Counted from the stretch's first letter, positions 34,563-43,504 are shown. The stretch: 64,000 bases of DNA from Actinomadura sp. K4S16 (GCF_008327685.1 NZ_BDDE01000026.1:120926-184925); one strand, 5' to 3'. The notes: generated by a model not told the origin, from the letters alone. Program-made: numbers and translations.

Positions 34563-35434
34563 ACCCGCACCTCCTTGGAGAACAGCCCCTGCGGCCTCAG
34601 CAGCATGATCACGATCATGAACAGGAAGACGCTCACGCTCTGGGTCATCGCCGACCCGTAGCCTCCGGCGAAGCTCTCCAGCACGCCGACGGCGAAGGCG
34701 ACGATCACTGCGCCGGGCACGCTGCCCAGACCGCCGATGACGACGATGGCGAACACCTTGAACACGATCGTGATGCCCATCTGCGGGCTGACCGTGAACA
34801 CCGGGGCGAGGGTGGCGCCGGCCAGTCCGGCGAGGCCCACGCCCAGGGCCATCGCGAGCCGGCCGATCCGGGTCGGCGAGATGCCGACGACCAGTGCCGC
34901 CGTGGGGTTCTGGGAGACGCCGCGCATGGCCCGGCCCATCTGCGTCCTGCTGAGGAAGAGGTAGAGCGCTCCGAGAGTGACGACGGCCACCACGACGACG
35001 AGCGCGCGGCCCGCCGGGACCGTCACCTCCCCCAGGGCCACGTGCCCCTGCGGCCTGGCGTCCTCGGGGAGCTGCCGCGGACCGGCGCCCCACAGCATGA
35101 TCGCTCCATTCTGGACGATCATGGCCAGCCCCAGGGTGAGCAGCAGGGTCCTGGAGAACGCGCCATCCGGGGGAAGGCGCCGCAGCAGGCCCTCGTGCAG
35201 GGCGGCGCCCACCGCCGCCATGATTCCGGCACTGAGCAGGAGCCCCGCCCAATAGCCGCTCTGCGGGATCAAGAAGTAGGCGACGAACGCGCCGAGCATG
35301 TACAGCGCGCCATGAGCGAAATTCACGACATTGAGAACGCCGAAGATGACAGCCAGGCCCGCCGCGAGCAATGCATAGCTGGACCCCAGGATCACCCCGT
35401 TGACCAGCAGTTCCCATATGTAGGTCGTATCCAC
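34559..35434 (-). CDS. ABC importer permease, LivH type
   Basis: A 291-aa permease with about eight helices. GLAVIFGVLNVVNFAHGALYM and the EAA-like loop GRAMRGVSQNPTAALVVGI are characteristic of LivH. It follows the substrate-binding protein gene by 42 nt and is coupled to the LivM-type gene. Confidence 0.92.
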   Translation of the reverse strand: MDTTYIWELLVNGVILGSSYALLAAGLAVIFGVLNVVNFAHGALYMLGAFVAYFLIPQSGYWAGLLLSAGIMAAVGAALHEGLLRRLPPDGAFSRTLLLTLGLAMIVQNGAIMLWGAGPRQLPEDARPQGHVALGEVTVPAGRALVVVVAVVTLGALYLFLSRTQMGRAMRGVSQNPTAALVVGISPTRIGRLAMALGVGLAGLAGATLAPVFTVSPQMGITIVFKVFAIVVIGGLGSVPGAVIVAFAVGVLESFAGGYGSAMTQSVSVFLFMIVIMLLRPQGLFSKEVRV

Positions 35435-35476
35435 GGGAGATTACCTCCAACTCCCGACCTCGCCGAGGCGGCCGGA

Positions 35477-36634
35477 TCAGGTGGTGACGTCGGACTCGAT
35501 GGTGAGCTTTCCTTCCTTCAGCTGGAGGATGAACGCCTTGTCATGTGCCTGGTTGTGGTCGTCGAATTTCACCGTGCCGCCGGTCAGGGAAGGCATGTCG
35601 CTCGTGAGGAGCGCCTTCTGGATGTCGACCGGCTTCGCGCTCTTCGCCCGCCGGATGGCGTCCACGAGGACCATCACGGCGTTGTAGCCCTCGAAGGATT
35701 CGTAGGTCGGCGCGGTCCGGTGGCGGCTCTGGTAGAGCCGGCCGAACTTCGCGTTCTCCGGCGTGTCGATGAGCGAGCTGTAGGGGTAGACGCTGGACGA
35801 TCCGGCGAACTGCTCCTTCTTGAGGATCTCCAGGTTCTGGCCCTCGAACTCGACCCGGCCGGTCACGGGCAGGCGCAGGCCCGCCGCGGCCGCCTGCCGC
35901 AGGAATCCCAGGTGGTCGGCGCCGGAGACGTACAGCGCGACGCCCTCGGTCCCGTTGTTGCGGTACTTGCTGATCTGGGTCGAGAAGTCGGCGGTTCCCT
36001 GGGCGACGAAGTCGACACCGGTCACCTTGAGACCCTTCTTATCGAGCGCCGCACTGAAGGCCTTCGCGCCGGTACGCCCGTAGGTGCTGTCCTCGGCCAG
36101 GATCGCCAGCTTCCGGAGCTTGCCCGCCGAGGCCAGGTAGGTGGCCAGCGCGTCCGCGAGCGTCGCGTCGGACGGGTTGATCCGGAACGTGAACTCGTTG
36201 CCGCCCTTGCCCGAGGCGGTGGTGATGTCAGGCGACGTGGACGTCGACACGATGAAAGGCACCCGGTGGCGCTTAGCCAGCGGCATGGCCGAGAGGGTGA
36301 CCCCGCTGCAGAGCGCGCCGATCACCGCGGCCACCCGCTGCTTGGTGATGAGCTTGGTGAGCGAGCTCGCGCCATCGGTCGGGTTGCACGCGTTGTCCTC
36401 GGCGGCGAGCGCGAGCTTCCGGCCGCCGAAGACGCCCCCGCCGTCGTTGACCTGGTCGATGGCGAGCTCGACGCCCTTGCGCTCGTTCTCCCCGAGCGAC
36501 GCGGCGGAGCCGGACAGCGGAGTCGAGAGCCCGATCTTGATCGGCCCCGACTCCCCGCCCCTGGCGGCGCCGCCGCAGCCGCCGGCCAGGAGCGTCAGGG
36601 CGGTGGCGATCGCGAGCGTTCCGGTACACCTCAT
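35477..36634 (-). CDS. Substrate-binding lipoprotein of the HAAT ABC importer
   Basis: A 385-aa lipoprotein. The lipobox LLAGGC is at residues 15-20, followed by a Peripla_BP_6 type-I binding fold (KIGLSTPLSGSAASLGENERKGVELAID). The family binds branched amino acids, amides, short-chain amidated or aromatic compounds, so the ligand is not fixed to leucine. ATG 36634 gives a proper signal peptide. It is the first gene of the 12-gene operon and is transcribed divergently from the LacI regulator. Confidence 0.9.
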   Translation of the reverse strand: MRCTGTLAIATALTLLAGGCGGAARGGESGPIKIGLSTPLSGSAASLGENERKGVELAIDQVNDGGGVFGGRKLALAAEDNACNPTDGASSLTKLITKQRVAAVIGALCSGVTLSAMPLAKRHRVPFIVSTSTSPDITTASGKGGNEFTFRINPSDATLADALATYLASAGKLRKLAILAEDSTYGRTGAKAFSAALDKKGLKVTGVDFVAQGTADFSTQISKYRNNGTEGVALYVSGADHLGFLRQAAAAGLRLPVTGRVEFEGQNLEILKKEQFAGSSSVYPYSSLIDTPENAKFGRLYQSRHRTAPTYESFEGYNAVMVLVDAIRRAKSAKPVDIQKALLTSDMPSLTGGTVKFDDHNQAHDKAFILQLKEGKLTIESDVTT

Positions 36635-36764
36635 CTGTGCCTCCAGTCGATCGGACGTCTCCCTTACGGCACCCGCCTCGTGACCCCGGCGGATGAGGTA
36701 ACAGGTTCTGCCCACCCTTCAGCCGACCCGGCGTTCCCCCGGACTTCTCCGGAAGGACGTAACT

Positions 36765-36797
36765 GCAGTCGACTGCGTGTAGGTACAATCGACTGCA
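36765..36797. promoter_or_regulatory. Twin LacI-type operators
   Basis: A perfect 12-bp palindrome GCAGTCGACTGC is at 36765-36776. A second, imperfect copy ACAATCGACTGC is centred exactly 20 bp further right (centre 36790/36791). Two sites two helical turns apart, each with a central CG as LacI-family proteins prefer, lie in the divergent gap between the binding-protein gene and the LacI gene. Confidence 0.65.
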
Positions 36798-36867
36798 CCA
36801 AGCTGCTTTGTCAAGAGGTGCATCCGAGCGTTCTCGCTGCTCGAGCCGCATCGCAAGGAGGCGACAG

Positions 36868-37917
36868 TTGACGAACGAGCCGAGGGGACCCGGCCCGAGG
36901 ACACCGACGCACAAGCTCATCGCGGAGGAGGCCGGGGTCCATCCCTCCACGGTGTCGAGGATCCTCCGCCGCCCGCCCGGACCGCGGAGGTCCGACTTCG
37001 CGGAGACCGAGGCGCGCGTACGCGAGATCGCCAAACGCCTCGGCTATCGGCCGGACCTCACGGCGGCCAGCCTCCGGACCAAGCGCAGCAGGGTCATCGG
37101 CGTCCTGATGCCCCGGCTCCACGACGTCGTGCTCGCGGCGATCCTCAGCGGGATCGACGCCGAAGCCTTCAACCTCGGTTACCAGACGATCGTCACCAAC
37201 ACGCACGGGGACCCCGGACAGCGCCTGAAGCGCGTCGAGATGCTCCTCAGCCGCAAGGTGGACGGCCTGGTCATCGGCGACGCCACTCTGGACGAGGGGA
37301 TCTACGAGGAACTGGGCCGCTCGGAGACCTCGCAGGTCCTCGTCAACCACCGCCAGGCCGGGCACGTTTCGGTGACCGGCAACGACCGGCTCGGCGGACG
37401 ACTGGTGGGCGAGCACCTCCTGGAGCGCGGCCACCGGGACATCGGCATCATCGCCGGGCCGCGCTACCCCGTCGCCCTCGACCGGGTCCAGGGCTGCGTC
37501 GAGGCGTTCGAGCGGGCGGGCATCACCGTCGGCCAGGACCAGATCGTCCACACGGACTTCGATCCGGAGGGGGGCCGGCAGGCGGCCAGGCAGCTCCTCG
37601 AACTCCCCCGCCGACCGTCAGCGATCTTCGCCGTGAACGACTCGGCCGCCATAGGCGCCATGGGGACGCTGAGGGACCACGGGTTGACCGTCGGCCGCGA
37701 CCTGGCACTGGTCGGCTACAACGACATCGCCATCGCGCGGGACCTCCCCATCCCCCTCTCCAGCGTTCACACGCCCCTGCGGGAGATGGGCGAGATGGCG
37801 GCGCGCTCGCTCATCGCCATGCTGGAAGGGGAGACCAGCGAATCCACCATGCTTCGTCCCGAGCTGGTGGTCCGCCAGTCGAGCGCCCCCGAGTTCTCGG
37901 CACTCTCGTCACACTGA
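36868..37917 (+). CDS. LacI-family transcriptional regulator of the sulfur/amide operon
   Basis: A 349-aa regulator. The HTH (about 12-40, HKLIAEEAGVHPSTVSRIL) and the hinge (RRS...IGVLMPR) are typical, then a periplasmic-binding-like effector domain with VDGLVIGDATLDEG and AIFAVNDSAAIGAM. The start is TTG 36868: AGGAGG lies six bases upstream and the open frame before it has no ribosome site. It is divergent from the 12-gene operon. The effector is probably the imported compound or an early intermediate. Confidence 0.88.
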   Translation: MTNEPRGPGPRTPTHKLIAEEAGVHPSTVSRILRRPPGPRRSDFAETEARVREIAKRLGYRPDLTAASLRTKRSRVIGVLMPRLHDVVLAAILSGIDAEAFNLGYQTIVTNTHGDPGQRLKRVEMLLSRKVDGLVIGDATLDEGIYEELGRSETSQVLVNHRQAGHVSVTGNDRLGGRLVGEHLLERGHRDIGIIAGPRYPVALDRVQGCVEAFERAGITVGQDQIVHTDFDPEGGRQAARQLLELPRRPSAIFAVNDSAAIGAMGTLRDHGLTVGRDLALVGYNDIAIARDLPIPLSSVHTPLREMGEMAARSLIAMLEGETSESTMLRPELVVRQSSAPEFSALSSH

Positions 37918-38082
37918 CCCCGGCCGACCACCGGGCGAGGGCGGACGTTCCCGGCACCGTTGAAGAGCGTCATGACCACCGAGGACGTCCGCCGCGTCGC
38001 TGCGGCCGTGGCCTGCGGCCCTGCGGGTCGACGCCAGGAGAGGCGAACGGTTCTGCGGTCCGACCGTCGGCCGAGGGAGCCG

Positions 38083-38535
38083 TCAGGTGCCGCGTTCGGT
38101 GCGCCAGCGTTCGATCAGGGCGGGCATCTCGCGGAACATGAACCCGTAGAAGTCGCGCATCTCCTGCAGCCGGCGGGCCGCGTGACCGCCGTCCCCGGCG
38201 GCGGCGATTCCGCGGTCGGCGGCCTCGAACATCGCCTGGACCATGCCGTTCTGGGACGACATCAGGGTGGCCCAGGCCCCCTCGCGCACCCGGTAGTGCT
38301 CGCGGCGGCTGCCCGGCGCCGGGACACGTTCGATCAGCCCGACGGTGGACAGCATCTTGATCGCCCCGGACACGGCACCGGAGCTGATGCCCAGCCGCTC
38401 GACCAACTCGGGTGCGGTGATGCTGTCCTGGTCGGCGAACATGAACGCCGCCAGGACTCGCGCGGTCGCCTTCTGAAGACCGCCCTCCGCCAGCACCAGC
38501 GCCAGGTACTCGGCCGCCTCGGTGGTGTCCGCCAA
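38083..38535 (-). CDS. GbsR/MarR-type winged-helix regulator
   Basis: A 150-aa regulator with a winged helix at about 35-90 (ITAPELVERLGISSGAVSGAIKML, then a basic wing PGSRREHYRV) and a helical C-terminus. Proteins of this GbsR-like type usually sit beside ABC exporters and repress them. It is divergent from the ABC ATPase gene with an 83-bp gap holding a perfect palindrome. Confidence 0.85.
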   Translation of the reverse strand: MADTTEAAEYLALVLAEGGLQKATARVLAAFMFADQDSITAPELVERLGISSGAVSGAIKMLSTVGLIERVPAPGSRREHYRVREGAWATLMSSQNGMVQAMFEAADRGIAAAGDGGHAARRLQEMRDFYGFMFREMPALIERWRTERGT

Positions 38536-38581
38536 CCCGTCCCCCTCGGTTCATCTGATCGGATCCTAACAGCTCCGAATC

Positions 38582-38609
38582 TTCAGAATTCTCTGAAAGT
38601 TCTGATACT
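38582..38609 (+). promoter_or_regulatory. Promoter and operator of the ABC exporter; probable leaderless mRNA
   Basis: A perfect inverted repeat TTCAGA-ATTC-TCTGAA lies at 38582-38597, and GATACT at 38604-38609 is a good -10 box. The GTG start (38619) is only 9 bases after the -10 box and no ribosome site exists, so transcription probably starts at or next to the GTG. The palindrome would overlap the -35 region, suiting repression by the divergent regulator. Confidence 0.55.
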
Positions 38610-38618
38610 TTCTGCTCC

Positions 38619-39521
38619 GTGAACACGGCGATCGAGCTCACCGAGCTCACCAAGACCTATGGCACCCGGCGCGGCCTGCGCGGTCTCACCCTCCAAGTGC
38701 AGGCCGGAGAGGTGTTCGGCTACCTGGGCCCCAACGGGGCCGGGAAATCCACCACCATCCGGCTGCTGCTGGACCTGATCCGGCCCACCTCGGGCACCGC
38801 CCGCGTGCTGGGCCTGGACCCGCGCGCCGACGCCGTCGAACTGCACCGCCGCATCGGCTACCTGGCCGGCGACTTCGTCGTGGACGGCCGGCAGAAGGCA
38901 GGCGAGTGCCTGACGTTCCTGGGCAACCTGCGCGGCGGCGTCCCCGCGCACCGCATCACCGCGCTGGCCGACCGGCTGGAGCTGGACCTGTCCGCCCGGA
39001 TCAAGACCCTCTCCAAGGGCAACCGGCAGAAGGTCGGCCTGGTGCAGGCGTTCATGCACCAGCCCGAGCTACTGGTCCTGGACGAGCCGACCTCTGGCCT
39101 GGATCCCCTGGTGCAGCAGACCTTCCTGGACATGGTGGCCGAGGCGCGAGCCGACGGGCAGACGGTGTTCATGTCCAGCCACATCATGAGCGAGGTCGAG
39201 GCGGTCGCCGACCGCGTCGCCATCATCCGCGACGGCGAACTGGCCGCCCTGGACACCGTCGCCGAACTGCGCGCCCGCTCCTTCCTGACGGTGCGGATCA
39301 CCTTCGCCGACCCGGTCCGAGCCGAGGACTTCGCCGCCCTGCCCGGCGTCACCCAGGTGACCACCGACGGCTCCACGCTCAGCTTCCGCGTCGACGGCTC
39401 CCCCGACGCCCTGGTCAAGGCCGCCGCCCGGCACACCGTCACCGCCCTGCGCGCCGACACCCAGGACCTGGAAGAGCTCTTCCACGCCTACTACACCGGT
39501 GCTCCCAGCGCCGCCGCCTGA
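38619..39521 (+). CDS. ABC exporter ATP-binding protein (drug/ABC-2 type)
   Basis: A 300-aa ATPase. Walker A is GPNGAGKST, signature LSKGNRQKVGL, Walker B LLVLDEPTSGLDP, and the H-loop MSSHIMSE. The C-terminal extension of about 85 residues is typical of DrrA/CcmA-like exporters. It pairs with the ABC-2-like permease that follows after 38 nt. Substrate unknown. Confidence 0.92.
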   Translation: MNTAIELTELTKTYGTRRGLRGLTLQVQAGEVFGYLGPNGAGKSTTIRLLLDLIRPTSGTARVLGLDPRADAVELHRRIGYLAGDFVVDGRQKAGECLTFLGNLRGGVPAHRITALADRLELDLSARIKTLSKGNRQKVGLVQAFMHQPELLVLDEPTSGLDPLVQQTFLDMVAEARADGQTVFMSSHIMSEVEAVADRVAIIRDGELAALDTVAELRARSFLTVRITFADPVRAEDFAALPGVTQVTTDGSTLSFRVDGSPDALVKAAARHTVTALRADTQDLEELFHAYYTGAPSAAA

Positions 39522-39559
39522 CTCACCCTCCGCCATCGCGTCCCCGAAAGGGCGGCACC

Positions 39560-40378
39560 ATGACCACCCCCGTCCCCGGCACGTCCGGCCCGGCCCGCAT
39601 CTTCAGCGGCTCGATCTTCGCCAAAACCCTTTACGACAACCGTCGCGTCTTCACCGCCTGGGCAGCCGCCACCGGACTGCTGGCGATGATGTACGGCAGC
39701 TTCTACCCGCAGATCTCCGCCGACTCCATGGCGAGCGTCCCCGAATCCATGCGGGGCTTCGGTCTCGACGACGTCTCCAGCGCCGCCGGCTACCTCCAAG
39801 GCGCCGTGTTCGGCCTGCTCGTCCCCCTTCTGGCCACCTTCTACGGCGCCGCCACCGGAGCCCGCATGATCTCCGCCGACGAGGAGTCCGGCTACCTGGA
39901 CCTGCTGCTGGCCCACCCCGTCGGCCGCACCCGCCTGCTGCTGCACCGCTTCGCCGCCCTGGCCACCGGCGCCGTCGCCATCGCCGCCGTGGTCCTGGCC
40001 GCGATGGCGGCCATCCGCTCCAGTGCCGACCTGGGCGCCATCAGCCTCGGCCACTTCACCGCCCAGGCGATCAACCTGGCGTTGCTCGCCACCGTGTTCG
40101 GAGCACTCGCCACCGGTCTCGGCGCCGCCACACGCAAGAGCCGCCCCACCGTCTTCGGCATCACCGCCGGGATCGGCGTCGCCGCCTACGCCCTGCACGG
40201 CTTCGCCCCGCAAATAGGCGCCACCTGGCTCCGCAACCTGACCCCGTACCAGTACTACATCGGCGGCGAACCCCTGAAGAACGGCCTCCAACTCGCCGAC
40301 GCCGCCATCCTGGCCGCAACCGCAGCCGCCTTTATCGCCACCGGTGCCTGGCGCTTCACCCACCGCGACCTCACCTGA
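39560..40378 (+). CDS. ABC exporter permease (ABC-2 type)
   Basis: A 272-aa membrane protein with about six helices: an N-terminal cytoplasmic segment, then LLVPLLATFYGAATGARMISADEESGYLDLLLAHPVGRTRLL in pieces, a hallmark of ABC-2 permeases. GGGCGG lies near the ATG. With the upstream ATPase it should form an exporter for a lipid-like or antibiotic molecule controlled by the divergent GbsR/MarR-type protein. Confidence 0.88.
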   Translation: MTTPVPGTSGPARIFSGSIFAKTLYDNRRVFTAWAAATGLLAMMYGSFYPQISADSMASVPESMRGFGLDDVSSAAGYLQGAVFGLLVPLLATFYGAATGARMISADEESGYLDLLLAHPVGRTRLLLHRFAALATGAVAIAAVVLAAMAAIRSSADLGAISLGHFTAQAINLALLATVFGALATGLGAATRKSRPTVFGITAGIGVAAYALHGFAPQIGATWLRNLTPYQYYIGGEPLKNGLQLADAAILAATAAAFIATGAWRFTHRDLT

Positions 40379-40592
40379 CCTCGCCCCGCCAAGAGGTGGA
40401 CGATCGGCACGGCGCCGCGGTCGATAGGGCGGCGGGCTCTTCCGTTGCACCGATACGACATGTCCACGGCTCCACAGCAGGGTCAGGGCCGCCGCGCCCC
40501 CGCAGGCCCCAGCCTCCGCCGGGACAAGATGGGCAGCGATCGTCCTGGTCACCGCTCTGCTCTGGATCAACACATGATCCACCGGACACGCT

Positions 40593-42020
40593 CTAGGGCT
40601 GCGGCCCGTGCGGGCCGGTGATGAGGAAGACGGCGAGCGCGGCCAGGCAGAGGAAGCCGGCCGCGCTCACGCCGGCCACGTTGAAGCCGTGCACGAGGGC
40701 CTCGGTGGGCGGGCCGTGGTGGTGGCGGGCCGCGGCCGTCCCGGCGATCGTGCTGAGCAGTGCGGTGCCGAGCGACGCCCCGACCTGCTGGGAGGTCATC
40801 ACCATGGCGCCGGCGACGGCGCTGTCGGGGCCCGCGCCGAGCGTCGCGGTGCTGTTGGCGGTGACCAGCACCCAGCCCGTGCCGAGCCCCACCAGCAGGA
40901 ACACCGGCATGACGTGGGTCCAGTAGCCGCTGTCGGGCCGCAGCAGACCGAGCAGGGCGAGCCCGGCCGCGATCGTCAGCAGGCCGGGGCACAACAGCGA
41001 CCGCACCGGGGCCCGTGCCATCAAGCGGCTCACCGCCCGCACTCCGGCCATGAGCCCGACGGTCAGCGGCAGGAACCCGAGGCCCGCCCGTATCGGCGAG
41101 TAGCCGAGTACGTTCTGCAGGTAGAAGGTGAGGAAGAACAGCGCGGCGAACATGCCCACCGCCAGGCCGAACACCGCCAGGTACGATCCGCCGCGGCGGC
41201 GGTCCAGGACGACCCGCGGAGGGAGCAGGGGGCTCCGCGCGCGGGTCTGGACCAGGACGAAGGCGGCCAGCGCCAGGACTCCGGCGGCCAGCGGGCCGCA
41301 GGTGGACGGGGCGGTCCACCCGTCGGGCTCGGCGCGGGCGAACCCGAGGACCACGGCCATCAGGCCCACGGTGGCGAGGACCGCCCCGGTGACGTCGATC
41401 CGCACGCCTGCCGTGCGGGGCGCGGGGCGCACGGTGTACAGCACCCCGGCCGCGGCGAGGGCCGCGATCGGCAGGTTCACGTACATGCACCAGCGCCAGT
41501 CGAGGTAGTCGGTGAGCACCCCGCCCAGCAGGACGCCGAGGCCGGAGGAACTTCCCATCACGGTGCCGTAGATGCCGAACGCCTTGCCGCGCTCGCCGGG
41601 CGTGGGGAAGGCGGCGGCGAGCGTCGCGAGGACGGCCGGCGTGAGCAGGGCGCCGGACAGGCCCTGGAGGGCCCGTCCGGTGAGCAGCGCCGCCGGGCCG
41701 GTGGCGGCGCCGCCGAGCGCCGAGGCGGCCGCGAACCCGGCCAGCCCGGTCAGCAGGACGCGCCGGCGGCCGATCAGGTCCGAGAGCCGCCCGCCGAGCA
41801 GCAGCAGGCCGCCGTACCCGAGGGCGAAGAGCGTGATCACCCATTGCCGGGCCGGGTCGGTCAGGTGGAGGGAGCGCTGCACGGAGGGCAGCGCGATGTT
41901 CATGATCGTCAGGTCGATACCGATCATGAGCTGGGCCGTGGCGACCGTGGCCAGCGCCCACCACCGCCGGGGGTCCGGGACGGTGGCGGGCGGCCGCGTC
42001 GCGGCGGTCGTGGCGCTCAC
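40593..42020 (-). CDS. MFS drug exporter, DHA2 family
   Basis: A 475-aa transporter with about 14 helices. LMIGIDLTIMNIALPSVQ (31-48) carries the DHA2 aspartate, GRRRVLLTG is motif A and GVLLGGVLTDYLDWRW is motif C. The GTG start overlaps the stop of a 33-codon upstream reading frame (GTGA), so translation of the pump is likely coupled to that peptide. A TetR gene is divergent. Substrate unknown. Confidence 0.9.
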   Translation of the reverse strand: MSATTAATRPPATVPDPRRWWALATVATAQLMIGIDLTIMNIALPSVQRSLHLTDPARQWVITLFALGYGGLLLLGGRLSDLIGRRRVLLTGLAGFAAASALGGAATGPAALLTGRALQGLSGALLTPAVLATLAAAFPTPGERGKAFGIYGTVMGSSSGLGVLLGGVLTDYLDWRWCMYVNLPIAALAAAGVLYTVRPAPRTAGVRIDVTGAVLATVGLMAVVLGFARAEPDGWTAPSTCGPLAAGVLALAAFVLVQTRARSPLLPPRVVLDRRRGGSYLAVFGLAVGMFAALFFLTFYLQNVLGYSPIRAGLGFLPLTVGLMAGVRAVSRLMARAPVRSLLCPGLLTIAAGLALLGLLRPDSGYWTHVMPVFLLVGLGTGWVLVTANSTATLGAGPDSAVAGAMVMTSQQVGASLGTALLSTIAGTAAARHHHGPPTEALVHGFNVAGVSAAGFLCLAALAVFLITGPHGPQP

Positions 42021-42118
42021 GGCTGGAACATCCCGTTCAGGTTCGCGGCGGTCTCCGGGATCGGCTGCATGACGTCCCGGCGCTCGACGAGCTTGTTGGT
42101 CTCCAGTTTCGGATCCAT
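42017..42118 (-). CDS. 33-aa peptide gene coupled to the MFS pump
   Basis: ATG 42118, preceded by AGGAGA, opens a 33-codon frame reading MDPKLETNKLVERRDVM, then QPIPETAANLNGMF, ending on TGA that overlaps the pump GTG. It is polar and has no signal or membrane helix. The good ribosome site and the GTGA junction argue it is translated. It may be a leader for translational control of the pump, a small partner, or a secreted-peptide precursor; no family is recognised. Confidence 0.55.
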   Translation of the reverse strand: MDPKLETNKLVERRDVMQPIPETAANLNGMFQP

Positions 42119-42141
42119 GCTTCTCCTATAAGTGAACGGCT

Positions 42142-42151
42142 GTAGCGCTAC
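42142..42151. promoter_or_regulatory. Palindrome in the MFS/TetR divergent gap
   Basis: GTAGCGCTAC is a perfect 10-bp palindrome midway between the 33-aa peptide gene and the TetR gene; flanking CTGTA and ACTGTAAGG add weak symmetry. A likely TetR operator, though short. Confidence 0.4.
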
Positions 42152-42180
42152 GACTGTAAGGCAACGGTCGTCGCAATACA

Positions 42181-42831
42181 ATGCCGAGCATGGACGCGAC
42201 ATCCACGCCCCCGCCCGCATCGGCTCGGGGCCGCAACCGGCGAGGTCAGGGAGAACGGCTGCGCCGCGACATCGTCGACGCCACCCTGCGGATGCTGGAC
42301 GAACTAGGAGACGACGAGGCGCTGTCTCTGCGCGCCGTCGCGCGCACGGTCGGCATCGCCGCGACCTCGGTCTACATTCACTTCGCCGACCGCGACGCCC
42401 TCGTCTACGCCGCACTGGAGCAGTGCACTCGCGACCTCCTGAAGGACCTGGAACAGGCCGAGTCGGCAGTCGACGACCCGGCGGCCCGGCTGCGGGCGCG
42501 CCTGCTGTTCCTCGGGACCTGGGTCCACGACCACGGGGGGCTGTACAAGGTGCTGCACGAGAGCACTCTCAACCAGCGGATGCGCCTGGCGTTCAAGGAG
42601 GAACTTGCCGAGCGCGCCACCGCCGCCGTGCAGCGGTGCATCGACGCGGGCCTCGCACCCGCCGCCGACGCCGCCGAGGTCGCGTTCGACCTGCGCGCGG
42701 CCGTGCACGGCGCCGTGTCGATCCGGGTCAACGAACCCGCCCTGGCACTGCCGCCCCTGGCGGACCAGATCGACCGGTTCCTCGTCAAACTCGTCGGCGT
42801 GCGCCTGCCGGAAAGCGGAGATCCAGGCTGA
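42181..42831 (+). CDS. TetR-family repressor divergent from the MFS pump
   Basis: A 216-aa protein with a basic N-terminal tail, an HTH at about 28-75 (LSLRAVARTVGIAATSVYIHFADRD in segments) and a TetR_C_33-like ligand domain. ATG 42181 has no ribosome site; ATG 42190 is the alternative. It probably controls the peptide-pump unit across the 62-bp gap. Confidence 0.85.
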   Translation: MPSMDATSTPPPASARGRNRRGQGERLRRDIVDATLRMLDELGDDEALSLRAVARTVGIAATSVYIHFADRDALVYAALEQCTRDLLKDLEQAESAVDDPAARLRARLLFLGTWVHDHGGLYKVLHESTLNQRMRLAFKEELAERATAAVQRCIDAGLAPAADAAEVAFDLRAAVHGAVSIRVNEPALALPPLADQIDRFLVKLVGVRLPESGDPG

Positions 42832-43084
42832 TTCTCCGTCCCGGTGTCAGCCTGCTCAGCCACAGCGGGCATCGCCGCGGCGCCGACGACAACACCGGGC
42901 GCTACGACACCCTGTTCACCTACGGCGTCCGCGCTCTGCGACGCCTCCATGCCTGCGTGCCGTTCGGGATCAGACGGCCGAGCCGGCATCCCCGGGTGCC
43001 GACCACTGGTCCAAGAGGTATCAGTCCGTCAGCCCCCGTCACCCGGGTGCCGAACTCGAAGGACCGCGGCCCTCCGTCCCCGGC

Positions 43085-43504
43085 TCACCGTCGACTCCGG
43101 TTGAACCACGCCTCGATCGACTGTTTGTAGCCGTCGGGCATGCGCAGACCGTGTACCTGACCGGCGGTGAACAGGCCGAGCTGCTGGTGCTCCTGACTCA
43201 CGACGGGTTCTGTGTCGGGATTCAGGACGGTGCAGCCATAGGTGACGATGACAACGCGCCGCTCCGGCGACGTCTCGGGCAGCGGCTGATAGATCCACAC
43301 GTCCAGGAGTGGACCCGCTTTGGCGCTCCAGCCGGTCTCTTCCTGGATCTCTCGCTCCACCGCCGCCTCGGGGCTGCCATCACCGGGTTCCAATCGGCCG
43401 CCGGGCAGCTCCCATTCGTCGCGTTCGTTCTTCACCAGCGCTACGCGGCCGCCGACCACTGCGACACCTTTGACGGATACCGGCCAAGTCGGGGGGTTGC
43501 TCAC
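43085..43504 (-). CDS. Nudix hydrolase
   Basis: A 139-aa MutT-like protein. The Nudix box begins at GGRLEPGDG (35-43) and ends REIQEETG (51-58), with a one-residue longer loop than the classic spacing, as in some actinobacterial members. The conserved WELPGGR precedes it. These enzymes hydrolyse nucleoside diphosphates linked to another group; the substrate is not predictable. The gene stands alone. Confidence 0.88.
   Translation of the reverse strand: MSNPPTWPVSVKGVAVVGGRVALVKNERDEWELPGGRLEPGDGSPEAAVEREIQEETGWSAKAGPLLDVWIYQPLPETSPERRVVIVTYGCTVLNPDTEPVVSQEHQQLGLFTAGQVHGLRMPDGYKQSIEAWFNRSRR

Noticed and set aside
31968..36634. Firm assignment of the ABC importer to leucine/isoleucine/valine uptake
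   Set aside because: The HAAT family binds many amide or amino compounds, and the operon carries no branched-chain amino acid enzymes.
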